The notes beneath the pieces are model-generated. The model did not search any database. It was not told the DNA's origin and was given only the letters and a program-made list of their open reading frames with translations. The position numbers and the translations under genes were made by a program. Shown here in pieces: positions 19,336 to 29,718 of a stretch of DNA of 64,000 nt. Each line of letters starts with the position of its first letter. Position 1 is the first letter of the stretch. Origin of the DNA: Blepharisma stoltei (Eukaryota; Ciliophora; Heterotrichea; Heterotrichida; Blepharismidae); contig CAJZBQ010000018.1 in NCBI GenBank assembly GCA_914767885.1, forward strand, positions 1,240,001-1,304,000, written 5' to 3'.

Positions 19336-21012
19336 ATGGAGAGAAGGCTTGATCTGCTGGAAACCAAACTTAGCAACCTTACCAACGAGCTGAATGGAGG
19401 CAGTTTCCAAAATTATCTGTCTGATTTCATTAAATCTCACATTGATGAATGACTTTCAGATACTCTCACAGTAAGCTGCATAAAAGAAGAAATTGAGAGA
19501 AGATATAAAAGAAATCGAACTGAGCTACTAGAATTTGTGAAAACAAACAATAACACTCAGCATGAAGTCAGAGAGCTTCAACATAAGTTCAAAGTTTGCT
19601 TTGAAGATATTCAAAGGCTCCGTGTTTCAATAGACGATGTTTCTAACGATCTTAAATACAGAGCATATCAGTCAGATTTGTTTAAGGTTGAAAAAGAGCT
19701 CCATACAATGTGCCCGCTGTCTTATGCTCAGCAGCTAGCTGCTGAACTAAGAACAATGGCAACTGCTGAAGAGCTTATATCCTAGAAATATAAATCGTTC
19801 AATTATTCTGGCAGTTAATGTAAATAAAATAGTTAGCTGCTTAAAAAAATGAAAAATCTCATGCATATAAAGTATATTAAGACACAAAACAATATAAAAG
19901 CTGCAACTGCTGAAATGTACTCAACATTTCTAGACAAAAGTGAACTTAAAAAAGAAATGTCTCGCATTCAGAATCTTGTTAATGAATTGTTCTATGGATA
20001 TGCAAAAACTGAAAAAGTCAATGAAATTAGCGAAGCTTTAAGTGAAAGATGCAACCAAATAGAGCTTACTAACAAAAAAATCTCTGAGCAGCAAGAAAAA
20101 TCTGCTGCGAATCTGAAACTTTTAATTTACGAAAATTCCCAAGAATTATCAACTAGGGTCAAAAGAGAAGATATGGATGAAGTTCTGAAAGAGCTTTCAT
20201 ACAAAGCCACAATTGCTGAATTTTGCAAGCTTCAGTCTGAAACTTATCCACGATTAACAAATTTCGCTATTGATTTAGAAAAGTTCAATAGAATCCAACA
20301 AGAACAAGAAACCGCTCTAAGCCGACTTGATGAAATTATCCTCCAAAAAGCATCAAAAGTAGACGTTAGAGATTTAACAAACAAAGTAAAATCAATCACA
20401 AAGCATATTGATTTGGAGCAAAAAATTGACGATTTATTAGAAAAAATAAAATTCATATCATATCAAGATGAAGAAAGAGATAAAGGAATGAAAAAACTTC
20501 AAAATCAATTACATGAGATCTGAGACTTTTATACTAAAAAGAGAAATGATGCAGATGATCGAAAAATGATAAAGGATCAGATCATTGAGCTCAATTCGAT
20601 ACTTTCTTATAAAATTGATAAAGATGATGTTGCTAAAAGTCTAGAAGAAAAAGCTACGGTGGAAAGTGTGAAAAGTTTGTCAGTTTCAATTGAATCGGTT
20701 CATAAGCAGATGAAGCTTCTTGCTGTGCAGCTTGGAGCTATTCAAAAAACATTTTCAAGCTCAAATAATGATAAAGGAAGCACAAGATCGAAAAGGGACC
20801 ATTTTTATAAGATAACACAGAGATTGGTGGAATATATAGTTCGCTCTCAGCCAATTGCTGATAAGTCAGTAGGGGAAGAGTTCAAGTCTTTTCTTAGGCT
20901 TCCTGAAACAATAAAAGTGACTTCTCCTGAGCCGTTGAGGACGATGACCCCAAACAATCGTTTGCTGACTCCTCATCGTAAAATTTATTACTCGTTTGAG
21001 AATCCTGTATAA
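19336..21012 (+). CDS. Coiled-coil protein
   Basis: 524 aa after removal of the 102-bp IES at 19778-19879. Nearly all helical with heptads (MERRLDLLETKLSNLTNEL, QRLRVSIDDVSNDLKYRA, LKEELSY, ATVESVKSLSVSIESVHKQM), ending in a Ser/Pro-rich tail (SPEPLRTMTPNNRLLTPHRK). TGA codes Trp at IDEWLSD and before DFYTKKRND. The join at the IES gives TAEELKTQNNIKAATAEMY. Likely cytoskeletal or ciliary, but no named family is recognised. It ends in TAA. Confidence 0.68.
19778..19879. mobile_element. 102-bp TA-IES
   Basis: AT-rich with several stops. TA at 19776-19777 and 19878-19879; excision restores a continuous coiled-coil frame. Ends are TATATCC... and, reversed, TAATATAC... Confidence 0.75.
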
Positions 21013-21393
21013 TTTAGCTGTGCTAAGTTAATGCATTTAAAATACCTTTTGATAAATTTAAGTTAGCTAAAGAGATTTAATATTCTTTGATATTTAAAGT
21101 AAATAGTTATTTGACACTTAGTTAAAGAATGCATGAAGTTTACTTCTCTGCCCGCATGATAAAGAAAAGGTTAAAGAGGCGAAAAATAAGCTCCAAGTGC
21201 GCAAGCTAGGCAATAAGATCATTCAAATTAAAAAGCAGCTATTTGAAGGAGATATTACCATTTTAAAGCAAAAAAGAGAAGCCTTAATTTCATCTACAAA
21301 AACACGAAAATTATATTTGCAATTTAATTTATTTAAGATTCTTTGCTATTCAAACTATCTAATGATTAGATTTTCATATTAATTATACTCTGC
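21013..21393. other. Gap with a short open frame of unclear status
   Basis: Between convergent genes. From about 21165 to 21382 (+) a frame reads HDKEKVKEAKNKLQVRKLG, then KQLFEGDITILKQKREAL, ending in TAA. Its lysine/glutamate-rich helix looks coding, but no in-frame ATG is found. It could be a gene fragment or the 3' exon of a small gene. Confidence 0.3.
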
Positions 21394-23703
21394 TTATTGG
21401 CAGTAATTATGATACGCACGTTTTAAAGAGTCATAATCAATTTTAGCATGTCCTTGTGGGAATAATTCTCTTATTAGCTCATTGCTTTCAGTAGTTGAGA
21501 GTGGGTAATCTAGCATTTTATTAAACCCTTTTACAGTTTCGTCCTTTGATATTAAGCAATCCTTATTTCTATCAAAAATCTGAGTATATACCTTTATAAA
21601 AGCTATGTTATGTGCTTCCATATATTGATCCATTGCTTTAAATAAGGTTGATACACTTCTTTGGCTGGTTTTTGTATATGCCTGAATGTCAAAGCTCATA
21701 TCATATTTTCTAAAAAGTTCCAAAAACTCATTATATGAAATTCTATCATCGCCTGAAGTATCCACAATTGATAAAAGTGCTTCTACTTCATCATCACTGA
21801 TATCAAATTTCATTTGACGTAAAACCCTTGCGAATTCTTGCTTTGATATATACCCATCATTGTCAGTGTCAAATACCTTGAAAGCATCATATAAATTGAT
21901 TCCGCTAGATTTAATAGCGTTTACTACAATTTCCAGAATATTTCTTCTTTGGGGAGCGCTTCCTCTGGATTTTCCTTTTTCTGGGGCTGGAGGGATAGAA
22001 TCTTGATTGCTGATTACGTCTAAAAATTCATTGTAACTTATTAAGCAGTCTTTATTTCTATCAATTTCGTTGAAAATCTGCTCAATTTCGAGACTTGTGG
22101 CTGCTAATTTAAACCCTGAGCAGATTTTTTTGAATTCTTCTATAGAAACGACTCCATCTCTGTTTATATCAAACATCTGGAACATATCATAAGGCGAAAT
22201 CCCGCTTGTTTTCATCATTCTTTTGAAGACATTTATAGAATTGCCAGTTGGCTGTATAAACTCAATAAATTCATGCAAAGAGATCATTCCGTCTTTGTTG
22301 AGGTCTGCAGCTTCTATGAGAGCTTCAATGTCTTGAGTTTTTAAATCTAAATTTAAATGTCTTAAAGCTGATCTAAATTCATCAATATTAAGCTGGCCAT
22401 TAATATCATGGTCAAATGCTCTAAAATAAGCACCTATTGTAGTGCCTTTATATTGAAGCTGAGACTGGATATGCTCTCTTAGGATTGAAAGAGGCGGCAT
22501 TGGATTTGGGTCTACATACACTCTATTATTTGAATTATTTGAAATGTAATTCCTGTGATCAAAATTCCCTTCCATTGCATCACAAAATCCTTGATAATCC
22601 AAGTAACCTCTTGGATTCTTAGGCAAATAGTCCCACAAGCACTCAATTTCTTTTAAAGTTAATCCCAAGTTCATTTTTTGGAAAACTTTAAAAAATTCTT
22701 GCATGGAAATTTGATTGTCTCTATTTTCATCAAAAACTCTGAAAGCATGGACTAAAGTGACTTGGCTGTCTTTAATAATATTTCCAACTCTGATAAAAAT
22801 AGATGCTGGATTAAACTCAGCTGGGATTAAATATCTTTGGTGAATTATGTCACAAAAAGTCCTGTAGTCAATCATCCCAATTCCTCTGGGGTCAAAATAT
22901 GTATAGATTTTATCAATTTCATCATCCCTCAATCCAAGCCTCATTATTTTAAATGTTTCTTTAAATTCTGAAGCAGATATAATTCCATCCTTATTGCTAT
23001 CAAATGCTTCAAAAGTTTGCCAAATGCTGAGATTTTTTTCTTGAATTCTTTCTCTAACCCTATTAAGCACATTTTCTTTCCACTGTTCAAATTCAGCAGG
23101 ATTCATTATGCTTTGGTCTAAATTAGAGAACAATTCACAAAAAATCTGTTTCGTAATTCCTCCTTGAGCGAGGTCACATTTATTGATGAATGTTTGTATT
23201 TCCTCTTCAGAAAGACAAAGATTGAGTCTATTCGTTAAAGCTTCTCTTATTTGGTTTGGAGACAAAATCCCAGCATTTTCCATGTCGAAAAATAAAAAAG
23301 CATTAATTGTGTTTAATTGGCGATTTCTTAAAGCATTTTCAATTTTTTGAAAGACTGCTACTTCATTTGGAAGAATTTCCTGCAAATTACCCTGCTTTGG
23401 AGGAAGACCCAGATGATATGAATGCTCAGGCATTGGAATATTATATGCAGGATTATTGCTTGGATAATACAGATCTCTATCTTTTAATGTATGGCTCATT
23501 GAATCTTGCCTATAATTTTGATTTTCTTCATATCCTGTGGTTGTTTTGGAATACTTCAAATCAGGCAAAGAGTACTCGAAATTATTAGGAGAATGCTCTG
23601 GGTATGTAGGATCATAATCACGAAATTGAGGAGGCCTTTGTGCGTTACCACTTCGGTGTTGGAGTTTATTTACATCACGATATCCATCATAAGAGCCAGC
23701 CAT
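21394..23703 (-). CDS. Multi-EF-hand calcium-binding protein
   Basis: 769 aa, single exon. At least ten EF-hand loops in pairs are visible, for example FDSNKDGIISASEF, FDENRDNQISMQEF, FDHDINGQLNIDEF, ADLNKDGMISLHEF, FDINRDGVVSIEEF, IDRNKDCLISYNEF, FDTDNDGYISKQEF, VDTSGDDRISYNEF and FDRNKDCLISKDE. Several other loops are degenerate (FDMENAGILSPNQI, FDPRGIGMIDYRTF). The N-terminal 100 residues are Pro/Tyr/Asn-rich and disordered. The serial EF-hand layout resembles EFCAB6-like and ciliate calcium-sensor proteins. It probably senses Ca2+ for ciliary or cortical contraction responses (inference). The ATG follows an AT-rich leader; it ends in TAA. Confidence 0.88.
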   Translation of the reverse strand: MAGSYDGYRDVNKLQHRSGNAQRPPQFRDYDPTYPEHSPNNFEYSLPDLKYSKTTTGYEENQNYRQDSMSHTLKDRDLYYPSNNPAYNIPMPEHSYHLGLPPKQGNLQEILPNEVAVFQKIENALRNRQLNTINAFLFFDMENAGILSPNQIREALTNRLNLCLSEEEIQTFINKCDLAQGGITKQIFCELFSNLDQSIMNPAEFEQWKENVLNRVRERIQEKNLSIWQTFEAFDSNKDGIISASEFKETFKIMRLGLRDDEIDKIYTYFDPRGIGMIDYRTFCDIIHQRYLIPAEFNPASIFIRVGNIIKDSQVTLVHAFRVFDENRDNQISMQEFFKVFQKMNLGLTLKEIECLWDYLPKNPRGYLDYQGFCDAMEGNFDHRNYISNNSNNRVYVDPNPMPPLSILREHIQSQLQYKGTTIGAYFRAFDHDINGQLNIDEFRSALRHLNLDLKTQDIEALIEAADLNKDGMISLHEFIEFIQPTGNSINVFKRMMKTSGISPYDMFQMFDINRDGVVSIEEFKKICSGFKLAATSLEIEQIFNEIDRNKDCLISYNEFLDVISNQDSIPPAPEKGKSRGSAPQRRNILEIVVNAIKSSGINLYDAFKVFDTDNDGYISKQEFARVLRQMKFDISDDEVEALLSIVDTSGDDRISYNEFLELFRKYDMSFDIQAYTKTSQRSVSTLFKAMDQYMEAHNIAFIKVYTQIFDRNKDCLISKDETVKGFNKMLDYPLSTTESNELIRELFPQGHAKIDYDSLKRAYHNYCQ

Positions 23704-23746
23704 TTTATTATTGCTTCAAATAAATTAAAATGAGTTCTGGAAGATT

Positions 23747-24866
23747 TTATACAAAGCTAATTAGCAAAGGCACCCCACTATCACCTCCAGTTATTAATTT
23801 TCTTCTTCCAGGAGTTGTGGCAATACAATTAATACCACCTTGATTATCAGCCCCAAAGCCAAATGTGACTTCTTCAGTGTCTGTATTAAAAACAATTACA
23901 TTGCCATCTGAACAGCCAACAGCTACTAAATTTTCAAATAATTCGCCACAGAGGATTTGGCCTGGTGCATTCATTTTACTTCTAACCCTAAAGTTCATAA
24001 AAGCGTCTAGGACGTTTACTGCTTTATCAGAGCTCCCTGTTACAAGGGTATTACTTAAGCTAGGCATTATGAAGTTGATTGCTCCACCATGGACTTGGGA
24101 ATTGAAAACAGGTGAAGAGGTCCTCATGTCTGTAATAGCGACTTTTCCGTCTTTCCCTCCAGCTGAAGCAATAAAATTCATTTCCCCTCCATCTGAAGAA
24201 AGGCATACTTTATGTATTGCGCCATTATGAGGGACTGTTGATAGTACATTATTGCCTGTATTTATGTCCCAAAGAGTTAGCTGTCCTTGCCTATCTCCTG
24301 CAGCAACAAGAGAATTGTGCCATGCAAAATCCATGACAGGGCCGGAGCACTGCATTCTTTGTAACACGTTAATTCTATGCAAATCCCACACTATTAGTGT
24401 TTTATCATAGCTTGCAGATATTCCGATGTCATTTTCATCTGTTGCAACTTTAGATATCGATGCCTGATGCTGGTTAAGGTTTTCGCATCTTACTACTCTT
24501 CGATCTCATAAGCATAATGACCCATCCATAGATCCAGAAAGAATTCTATTATGCCATTTTTAGAATCAATTTGGGAAAAGTATTGGCTTTGCAATTATTT
24601 AATATATAATGAGAATATCTTTTAAAAAAGCACAGCAAGATACTCATTCCTGATGACCAAAGTTTTTATTGTAAAGCTGCCTCAGATGTGATCCGCGGTT
24701 TGTATCTCATACTCTAAGTCCATGATCAGCAGATGCTGTCACAGCTAGCTCGTTTTGAGTTGCTATGGCAAAAATCTGAAATAATATTTACAGAGCGATC
24801 GTGAGGAGGCCGAAGCTCTTTGTCGCTGACTGGGCCTGAGAGTCATGCAGGAGGGTAGCTTTCCAT
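23747..24866 (-). CDS. WD40-repeat protein
   Basis: 345 aa after removing one 16-nt intron (24776-24791) and one 66-bp IES (24552-24617). About seven WD40 blades: LAVTASADHGLRVWDTNRG, RILSGSMDGSLCLWDRR, IGISASYDKTLIVWDLHR, LVAAGDRQGQLTLWDINTG, FIASAGGKDGKVAITDMR, LVTGSSDKAVNVLDAF and VAVGCSDGNVIVFNTDTE. The DH/WD dipeptides use TGA for Trp in several blades (RVWDT, CLWDR). It probably acts as a scaffold; no specific family is recognised. The start is MESYPPAWLSGP; it ends in TAA. Confidence 0.82.
24552..24617. mobile_element. 66-bp TA-IES
   Basis: AT-rich, with two in-frame TAA. TA at 24550-24551 and 24616-24617; the join gives CCAFLKDNRILSGSMDG, a normal WD40 strand. Confidence 0.85.
24776..24791 (-). 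other. 16-nt intron in WD40 gene
   Basis: Minus strand GTAAATATTATTTCAG. Removal joins PPHDRS to IFAIATQNE; retention shifts the frame. Confidence 0.82.
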
Positions 24867-24958
24867 AATTTAAATAAAATAGCTATTTTTCTTTTTGCTT
24901 GATATAAACCTAATTGTTTTAATTAGCTTTTAAAAGAGAAATTTAATTAAAATTGTTA

Positions 24959-26925
24959 CTAATAATCCTGCTCCATAGCATCTTCATTGATTTTGCTTTC
25001 AAGGTTTTCTCCATATTGAATACTCTGATCAATTTGGTATACCACATTTCTAATAGAGTCTTCATCTGATAAATCCAATGGTATAAATTGGACTAAATTA
25101 AACTCAGTCAGAACTTTTGCAATGGACTCTGTAAATGATTTAAATTTCGCAGAATACGCACTTTTAGCAATACCTAGTGCAATTTCACTTGGATCTGTAT
25201 CAAGCATCTCTTCAAGTGATTCTTTATTAGATATTAAATCACATTTTGTCAATATGTTTGTGTGTGGGACTTCTAATTGATTCATGGCAGCTAAAGCCAT
25301 TAAAGAAGCAGAAATATATTTTGTAGGGTCTGATAAAAATGTACAGTCAATGCAGTAAACTCCTCCAACACTAAATCCAATATCTTTAACTCCCCCCCCC
25401 CCCTCCGTGAGCGAACAAAACCATTAGAAAAATCGCCATTTTTTGACCAAAAACCCACCCTCCGTGAGTGAACAAAAATATTTTTAATAGAAAAAATTTT
25501 AATGGAAAAAAATTTTGATATATAAGTGATAATTAGTATAATGAAATCTAGAGCTAATTCTGTTTAATTTTAAACAAATTGCGTTTTAAAACATAAATTT
25601 TGCAAATTAAATTAATATTTGCTTCCCAATTTTTGCAAATTAGGATTTTTTTTAAATTTCGAAAAAAATATTTTTTATAAAATTTATATATAAATTTTTT
25701 TAAAAAAAAAAAATTAACCCCCCTCCGTGAGTGAACAAAATTTTTTTGTTCGCTCACGGAGGGGGGGGGGAGTAAGTGTCTTTACAAAGTCTTTCATAAC
25801 TGTCATATGTGTATATAACTCTATTTGTCCAGGGCAGTCTATCAAAATATAATCATCATCTCCTAGCCCATCAAGCTGGTCACGCAGCCAATCTGTGTTT
25901 TCTATAAGATATCTGACTCCCCCCCCCTTTAAATTGGAACTAAAAAATTTTGTTCCAATTTAAAGGGTTAATTTTATTTTTAAAAAAAAAATTTCAAAAA
26001 CATATCGAATTAGATCAATAAATTTGTTTAATAAAATGCTATTTACTCTTTATCCTTTAAAATAAAGCAAGATATAACTAAATTTTCATTATTAGTTAAT
26101 ACGCCAATATTAATTGGTATCAAAATTATTTACACAAAAATTATTATTTTTATTGATAAAAAATATTAAAAAAAAAAAATTTTAGAAAATTTATCGATCA
26201 AAGTGCTAATTTTGTTTAAATAAGATGTTATTTATACTCTATTCTTTAAAATAAAGCAAGAAATAAGTAAATTTTTGAAATTTTATAAAGAATTCCTATT
26301 GAATTTATATCAAAACTATCCAAATAAAAAATATCATTTTTATCAAAAAAACAAAAATTTTTTTGAAAAATTTTTAAAAACAAAAAATTTAAAATTTTTT
26401 TTAAAATTTAGCAATTAAGGATAATAAATTTATTTAAATAAGATGTCTTTATACTTTTTCTTTTAAAAAAGAGCAAGATATAACTAAATTTTTAATTTTA
26501 GTTAAGAAGAAACATTTAACTTATATCAAAACTTTTTAGATAAAAATTATATATAATTTTTTATATTATAAAATTAAATTTTGTTCCAATTTAAATGGGT
26601 TAAATTTACCAAAAAAAAGTGGAAACTTTACCGATATTTTGTTCCAATTTAAAGGGGGGGGAGTGAGTAAATCTTACTCTATAGCTGTCACTAAGCCTCC
26701 ATTAGGGCCTAATTCGAGTTCTTGCATAACATCATCAAGTGTGACTAGCTCTCGGATATCAATATCACAGCGATATTTAAAGTACTCAGCAGCCGGATCT
26801 AAATTCATCACTCTTACGGTCCTGCCAAGTGTATCAGCATGCTGTTGGATTATATTGCAATACATTGACTTCCCAGACCCAGCTGGACCCATCACTATTT
26901 GTGCATATCGAAAATATTGAGTCAT
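24959..26925 (-). CDS. GPN3: GPN-loop GTPase 3
   Basis: Small GTPase that helps assemble and import RNA polymerase II. 271 aa after removal of two IESs (25389-25774 and 25912-26676). P-loop [13 protein letters not shown] (residues 12-24), [11 protein letters not shown], the GPN signature in LGPNGGLV, switch [14 protein letters not shown], and the nucleotide-base motif TKCDL. The joins are exact: [15 protein letters not shown] and [15 protein letters not shown]. Length and motif order match eukaryotic GPN3 (about 284 aa). The C-terminus is acidic (EDAMEQDY) and it ends in TAA. The start is [14 protein letters not shown]. Confidence 0.93.
25389..25774. mobile_element. 386-bp MITE, type 1 TIR (young copy) as IES in GPN3
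   Basis: TA at 25387-25388 and 25773-25774. The ends are long C/G tracts followed by CTCCGTGAGCGAACAAA. An inner second copy of the repeat sits near 25457, and the right end is a hairpin (CCCCCTCCGTGAGTGAAC / GTTCGCTCACGGAGGG). The body is AT-rich without coding capacity. Its length equals the copy at 52945-53330 and the two sequences differ at only a few positions by eye. Confidence 0.92.
25912..26676. mobile_element. 765-bp MITE, type 2 TIR, as IES in GPN3
   Basis: TA at 25910-25911 and 26675-26676. The ends are C/G tracts plus CTTTAAATTGGAAC. The left end forms a hairpin (TTTAAATTGGAAC...GTTCCAATTTAAAGGGTTAA at about 25930-25970) and the right end has two copies of GTTCCAATTTAAA. The interior is very AT-rich and contains three or four tandem diverged units of about 180 bp (aaataaagcaaga.ataa.taaattt near 26060, 26255 and 26465). 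Confidence 0.9.
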
Positions 26926-26958
26926 TATAATTTTTATTAGGAAATATCACATTATAAT

Positions 26959-27828
26959 CTAATGAAAAGCAGGTCTACGCTGAGAGCCAGGGATAGGTGC
27001 CGGCTTGCTTGTGTCTTTTTCCATAAGCAATTTGTATAAATTTTTAGCCAAAAATGCAGCAGGGCTTGGTTTTTCTTGAAGCTGTGCTGATGTGTTGACT
27101 TTCAGGAATTTTTTGGTATTGTTTGTATATCTCAGTCTATTTCTGCCTTCGCTGCTTTGTTGTCGTTCTCTTTTTGGTTTTACTTGATGCATATTACTGA
27201 ACGCTCCTTTTTGCATCTTTAAGTCATAGTTCTGATCTCGCTTAGAAGGAGATGAAGACTTTGCTGGAACTTGTGAAAATGACCTTAATGAGGTAGCGGC
27301 TACTGCAACTTTTTGTGAAATTTTTGTGTCTTCAGGTGTTTTTTCGCTAGGGTAGTTTTCGAGAAAGCGGATAGTTTCTATATTTGGGGAGGTTGGCCGA
27401 GATCTTGACTGGCTTCTTCTCCTTTCAGTTCTAGCTTGATCAAGATCAGAAATATTGCATTTTATTGGGGTTCTACTTCTATAAATCACTGGGGAGTTTG
27501 AAGAAGACAAAGGGGCAGGAGACCTCTGACGACTTTTTCGTTCGCTTCTTGCTTGCTCTAATTTTGTGGCAGCATGCTTAACAGTTTTATTTGATTGGCA
27601 AAGACTTGGTTTGGGATCTTCGAGTTCTCTGGAAAAACTGTGTGACTCAGGAGTTCGAAATTCAGGAGAATTAGCTTGCTTTGTTCAAGGTGGCGAATCA
27701 TGTTCTGGGATTTCAAATTTATTGATAATCTCTTTCAAGTTTATTATTTCGCTTTGCAAGCTTGCAATTATGGTGTCTTTTTGTTTACTTTCATGCTTGG
27801 CTTTGAGCATTTCCTCTTTATATGACAT
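26959..27828 (-). CDS. Ser/Arg-rich hypothetical protein
   Basis: 289 aa, single exon. A short N-terminal coiled coil (EEMLKAKHESKQKDTIIASL, SEIINLKEIINKF) is followed by low-complexity Ser/Pro/Arg sequence with repeated SxSP and RSRTP-type sites, and a C-terminal NLYKLLMEK...SQRRPAFH. TGA codes Trp in SPPWTKQ. It may be a cytoskeletal or cortical phosphoprotein; no family is recognised. It lies between GPN3 and the kinesin gene, all on the minus strand. It ends in TAG. Confidence 0.6.
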
Positions 27829-27932
27829 GTTTTCTATGCGAAATTTAATGGAATAAGCATGCCTAATTATGAATAGATATCTTAAGCTTATATTAAACGA
27901 AAATATATGAGAATAAAATAAATATGATTTAA

Positions 27933-29650
27933 TTAAACTGATCTTACTTGCAAATTGAGTCTTTGCATCCTAGAGCTTCTCAATTTTATCTGCAGCTCCA
28001 AAATATCTCTTTTCTTATCTTTATTTAATTCCCCAGCCAATTGCATTAATCTCGTTTTTTCTTGTATATTTTGATGCAAGTTTGCCAGTAACTCTTTTCT
28101 TGTATCCTCATTTTCTTTAATAATTTGATTAATTGTCGCTATATATGAATCTTTATTATCATTTTTTTCTTCTAAGGCAGATTTTAATAGAGCTTTATTT
28201 TTTTCATTCAGGGCTTCAATTTCTTTGACGTTTTTCTTAATATCCCAGTGCTCTTCAAAGTTGGCTTGCAATTGGCTTTGTAAATCGTAATATATTTCTT
28301 CTTGCAAGCTTTTTTCTTCATCAGCATTTTCTTCTATTGAAATATTTGGAGTCTTTTGGTAAGCCAATTTCCAGTTGCTTTCGTCTCGTTTGAGCTGCAT
28401 TGACAAAAATTCTATTTCTTGTCGGAGGCTTGATATGATTTCTTTATACTCAGAAACGTGAGCTTCCACTTCGGATATATTTTGAGAGGTTTTATTTATG
28501 ATTTTACGAGCTCTCTCAGCGTACTTTAAAGTATTCAGCGTTTCGTCAATATAATGAAGAGAAGGCGAAATGCAGGCTATCATAATTGTTTTAGTGTTTC
28601 CTCCTAGAGCTTCTTTTAAAATTCTAGTAAGCTTTGAATCTCTGTATGGGACAAATTTACCTTTTTTTCTAGAATCGCTTAAGATGTTAATACAGTTTAC
28701 GAGAGCCAATAATGATCGATTTATGTTTCCACCTTCAATAGACCTAAGAGCTCCTCTACTTTCAGTAGCTGATATTTTTTCACTTCCAGCCAAATCGATT
28801 AAAAATAGCTTGGAATATATTATATCTCATTACAATGAATAAAATATTTATACTGATTAGCCGTTACCTATTTCTATATAAAAATAGGATAACGATTACC
28901 AGCAGTCATGATTTGATTATAATTAGGTATATCTCTTCGATAACATTTCTAAAATTTGAATTCTTTTCGATAGATATTTGAAGAATGACATGTGAACGAG
29001 TTGATGCATGATTGGCATCTGTATAAGCGATAACTCTTTTAGAGTCGCCTTCTTGAATTAGCTGTGAAGCATACTGATTATCATCAATTTGATACTCACT
29101 GATACCAGAAAGAATGGTACCTTTTAGGGGATCTTCGATAACTAAGATATTTCTTGACTTTTCATTCAATAAATCTATAACTTTTTCGTTATAGATTTCA
29201 AAATAACTTATTTTTATTGTTATATGGTTCTTATCGGATTTTGATCTTGAAAATAAATCCTCTATAGCTAATAAAGATAACCCCGGATCTCTCGTATGAG
29301 TGCATGGGTCGCCTATCATTGTAAATGTTTTTCCAGCCCCAGTCATCCCATAAGCAAAACAAGTAGCATTAAATCCATTTAGCACACCTCCAATAATAGG
29401 ATAAAGCGTTTCCTGATAGATGTGATTATTTCTGTGATTTTCTGAAAAAATCCTATCAAATGTATAACAATGATTTTTTTTATGATTTCACCTCTTTTCT
29501 GTTATTAAAATCTATATAGGACATTACAGTAGAATCGTGAATTTTCAGCTTATGAGACCTGCTTTTATTATTTTGCGGGGAATTTTCTCTGTCAAGTAAT
29601 GGTCTCACTCTTATAAATACTTTAAATGCACTTTCTTCATCTTTATTCAT
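27933..29650 (-). CDS. Kinesin with N-terminal motor
   Basis: 529 aa after removal of a 16-nt intron (29512-29527) and a 112-bp IES (28818-28929). Motor motifs: VFIRVRPLL, P-loop AYGMTGAGKTFTM, switch I NHASTRSH, switch II FLIDLAGSEK, GNINRSLLALVNCI, VPYRDSKLTRIL and LNTLKYAERARKI. A coiled-coil stalk follows (residues 340-520). The IES lies just before switch II, and its excision gives IEEIYSKLFLIDLAGSEK. The motor core resembles kinesin-8/KIF19-like kinesins, but the subfamily is not certain; the tail is short for a transport kinesin. It ends in TAA. Confidence 0.88.
28818..28929. mobile_element. 112-bp TA-IES in kinesin gene
   Basis: TA at 28816-28817 and 28928-28929. Flanks share GAGATATA on the minus strand. 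AT-rich with in-frame TAA; excision restores switch II. Confidence 0.8.
29512..29527 (-). other. 16-nt intron in kinesin gene
   Basis: Minus strand GTAATGTCCTATATAG. Without its removal the motor runs into TAA. With removal it reads HDSTILITEKRWNHKKNHCYT, where TGA is again Trp. Confidence 0.8.
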
Positions 29651-29718
29651 AATATATCTCTAATTAAATTCAACATATATAAAGAGAAGTATTTTGATAT
29701 GTTTAAAACATTATTAAG

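Noticed and set aside
25389..25774. Repeated CTCCGTGAGCGAAC hairpins as a CRISPR array or terminators
   Set aside because: They occur as paired inverted ends of TA-flanked elements dispersed in eukaryotic genes, not as regularly spaced direct repeats.
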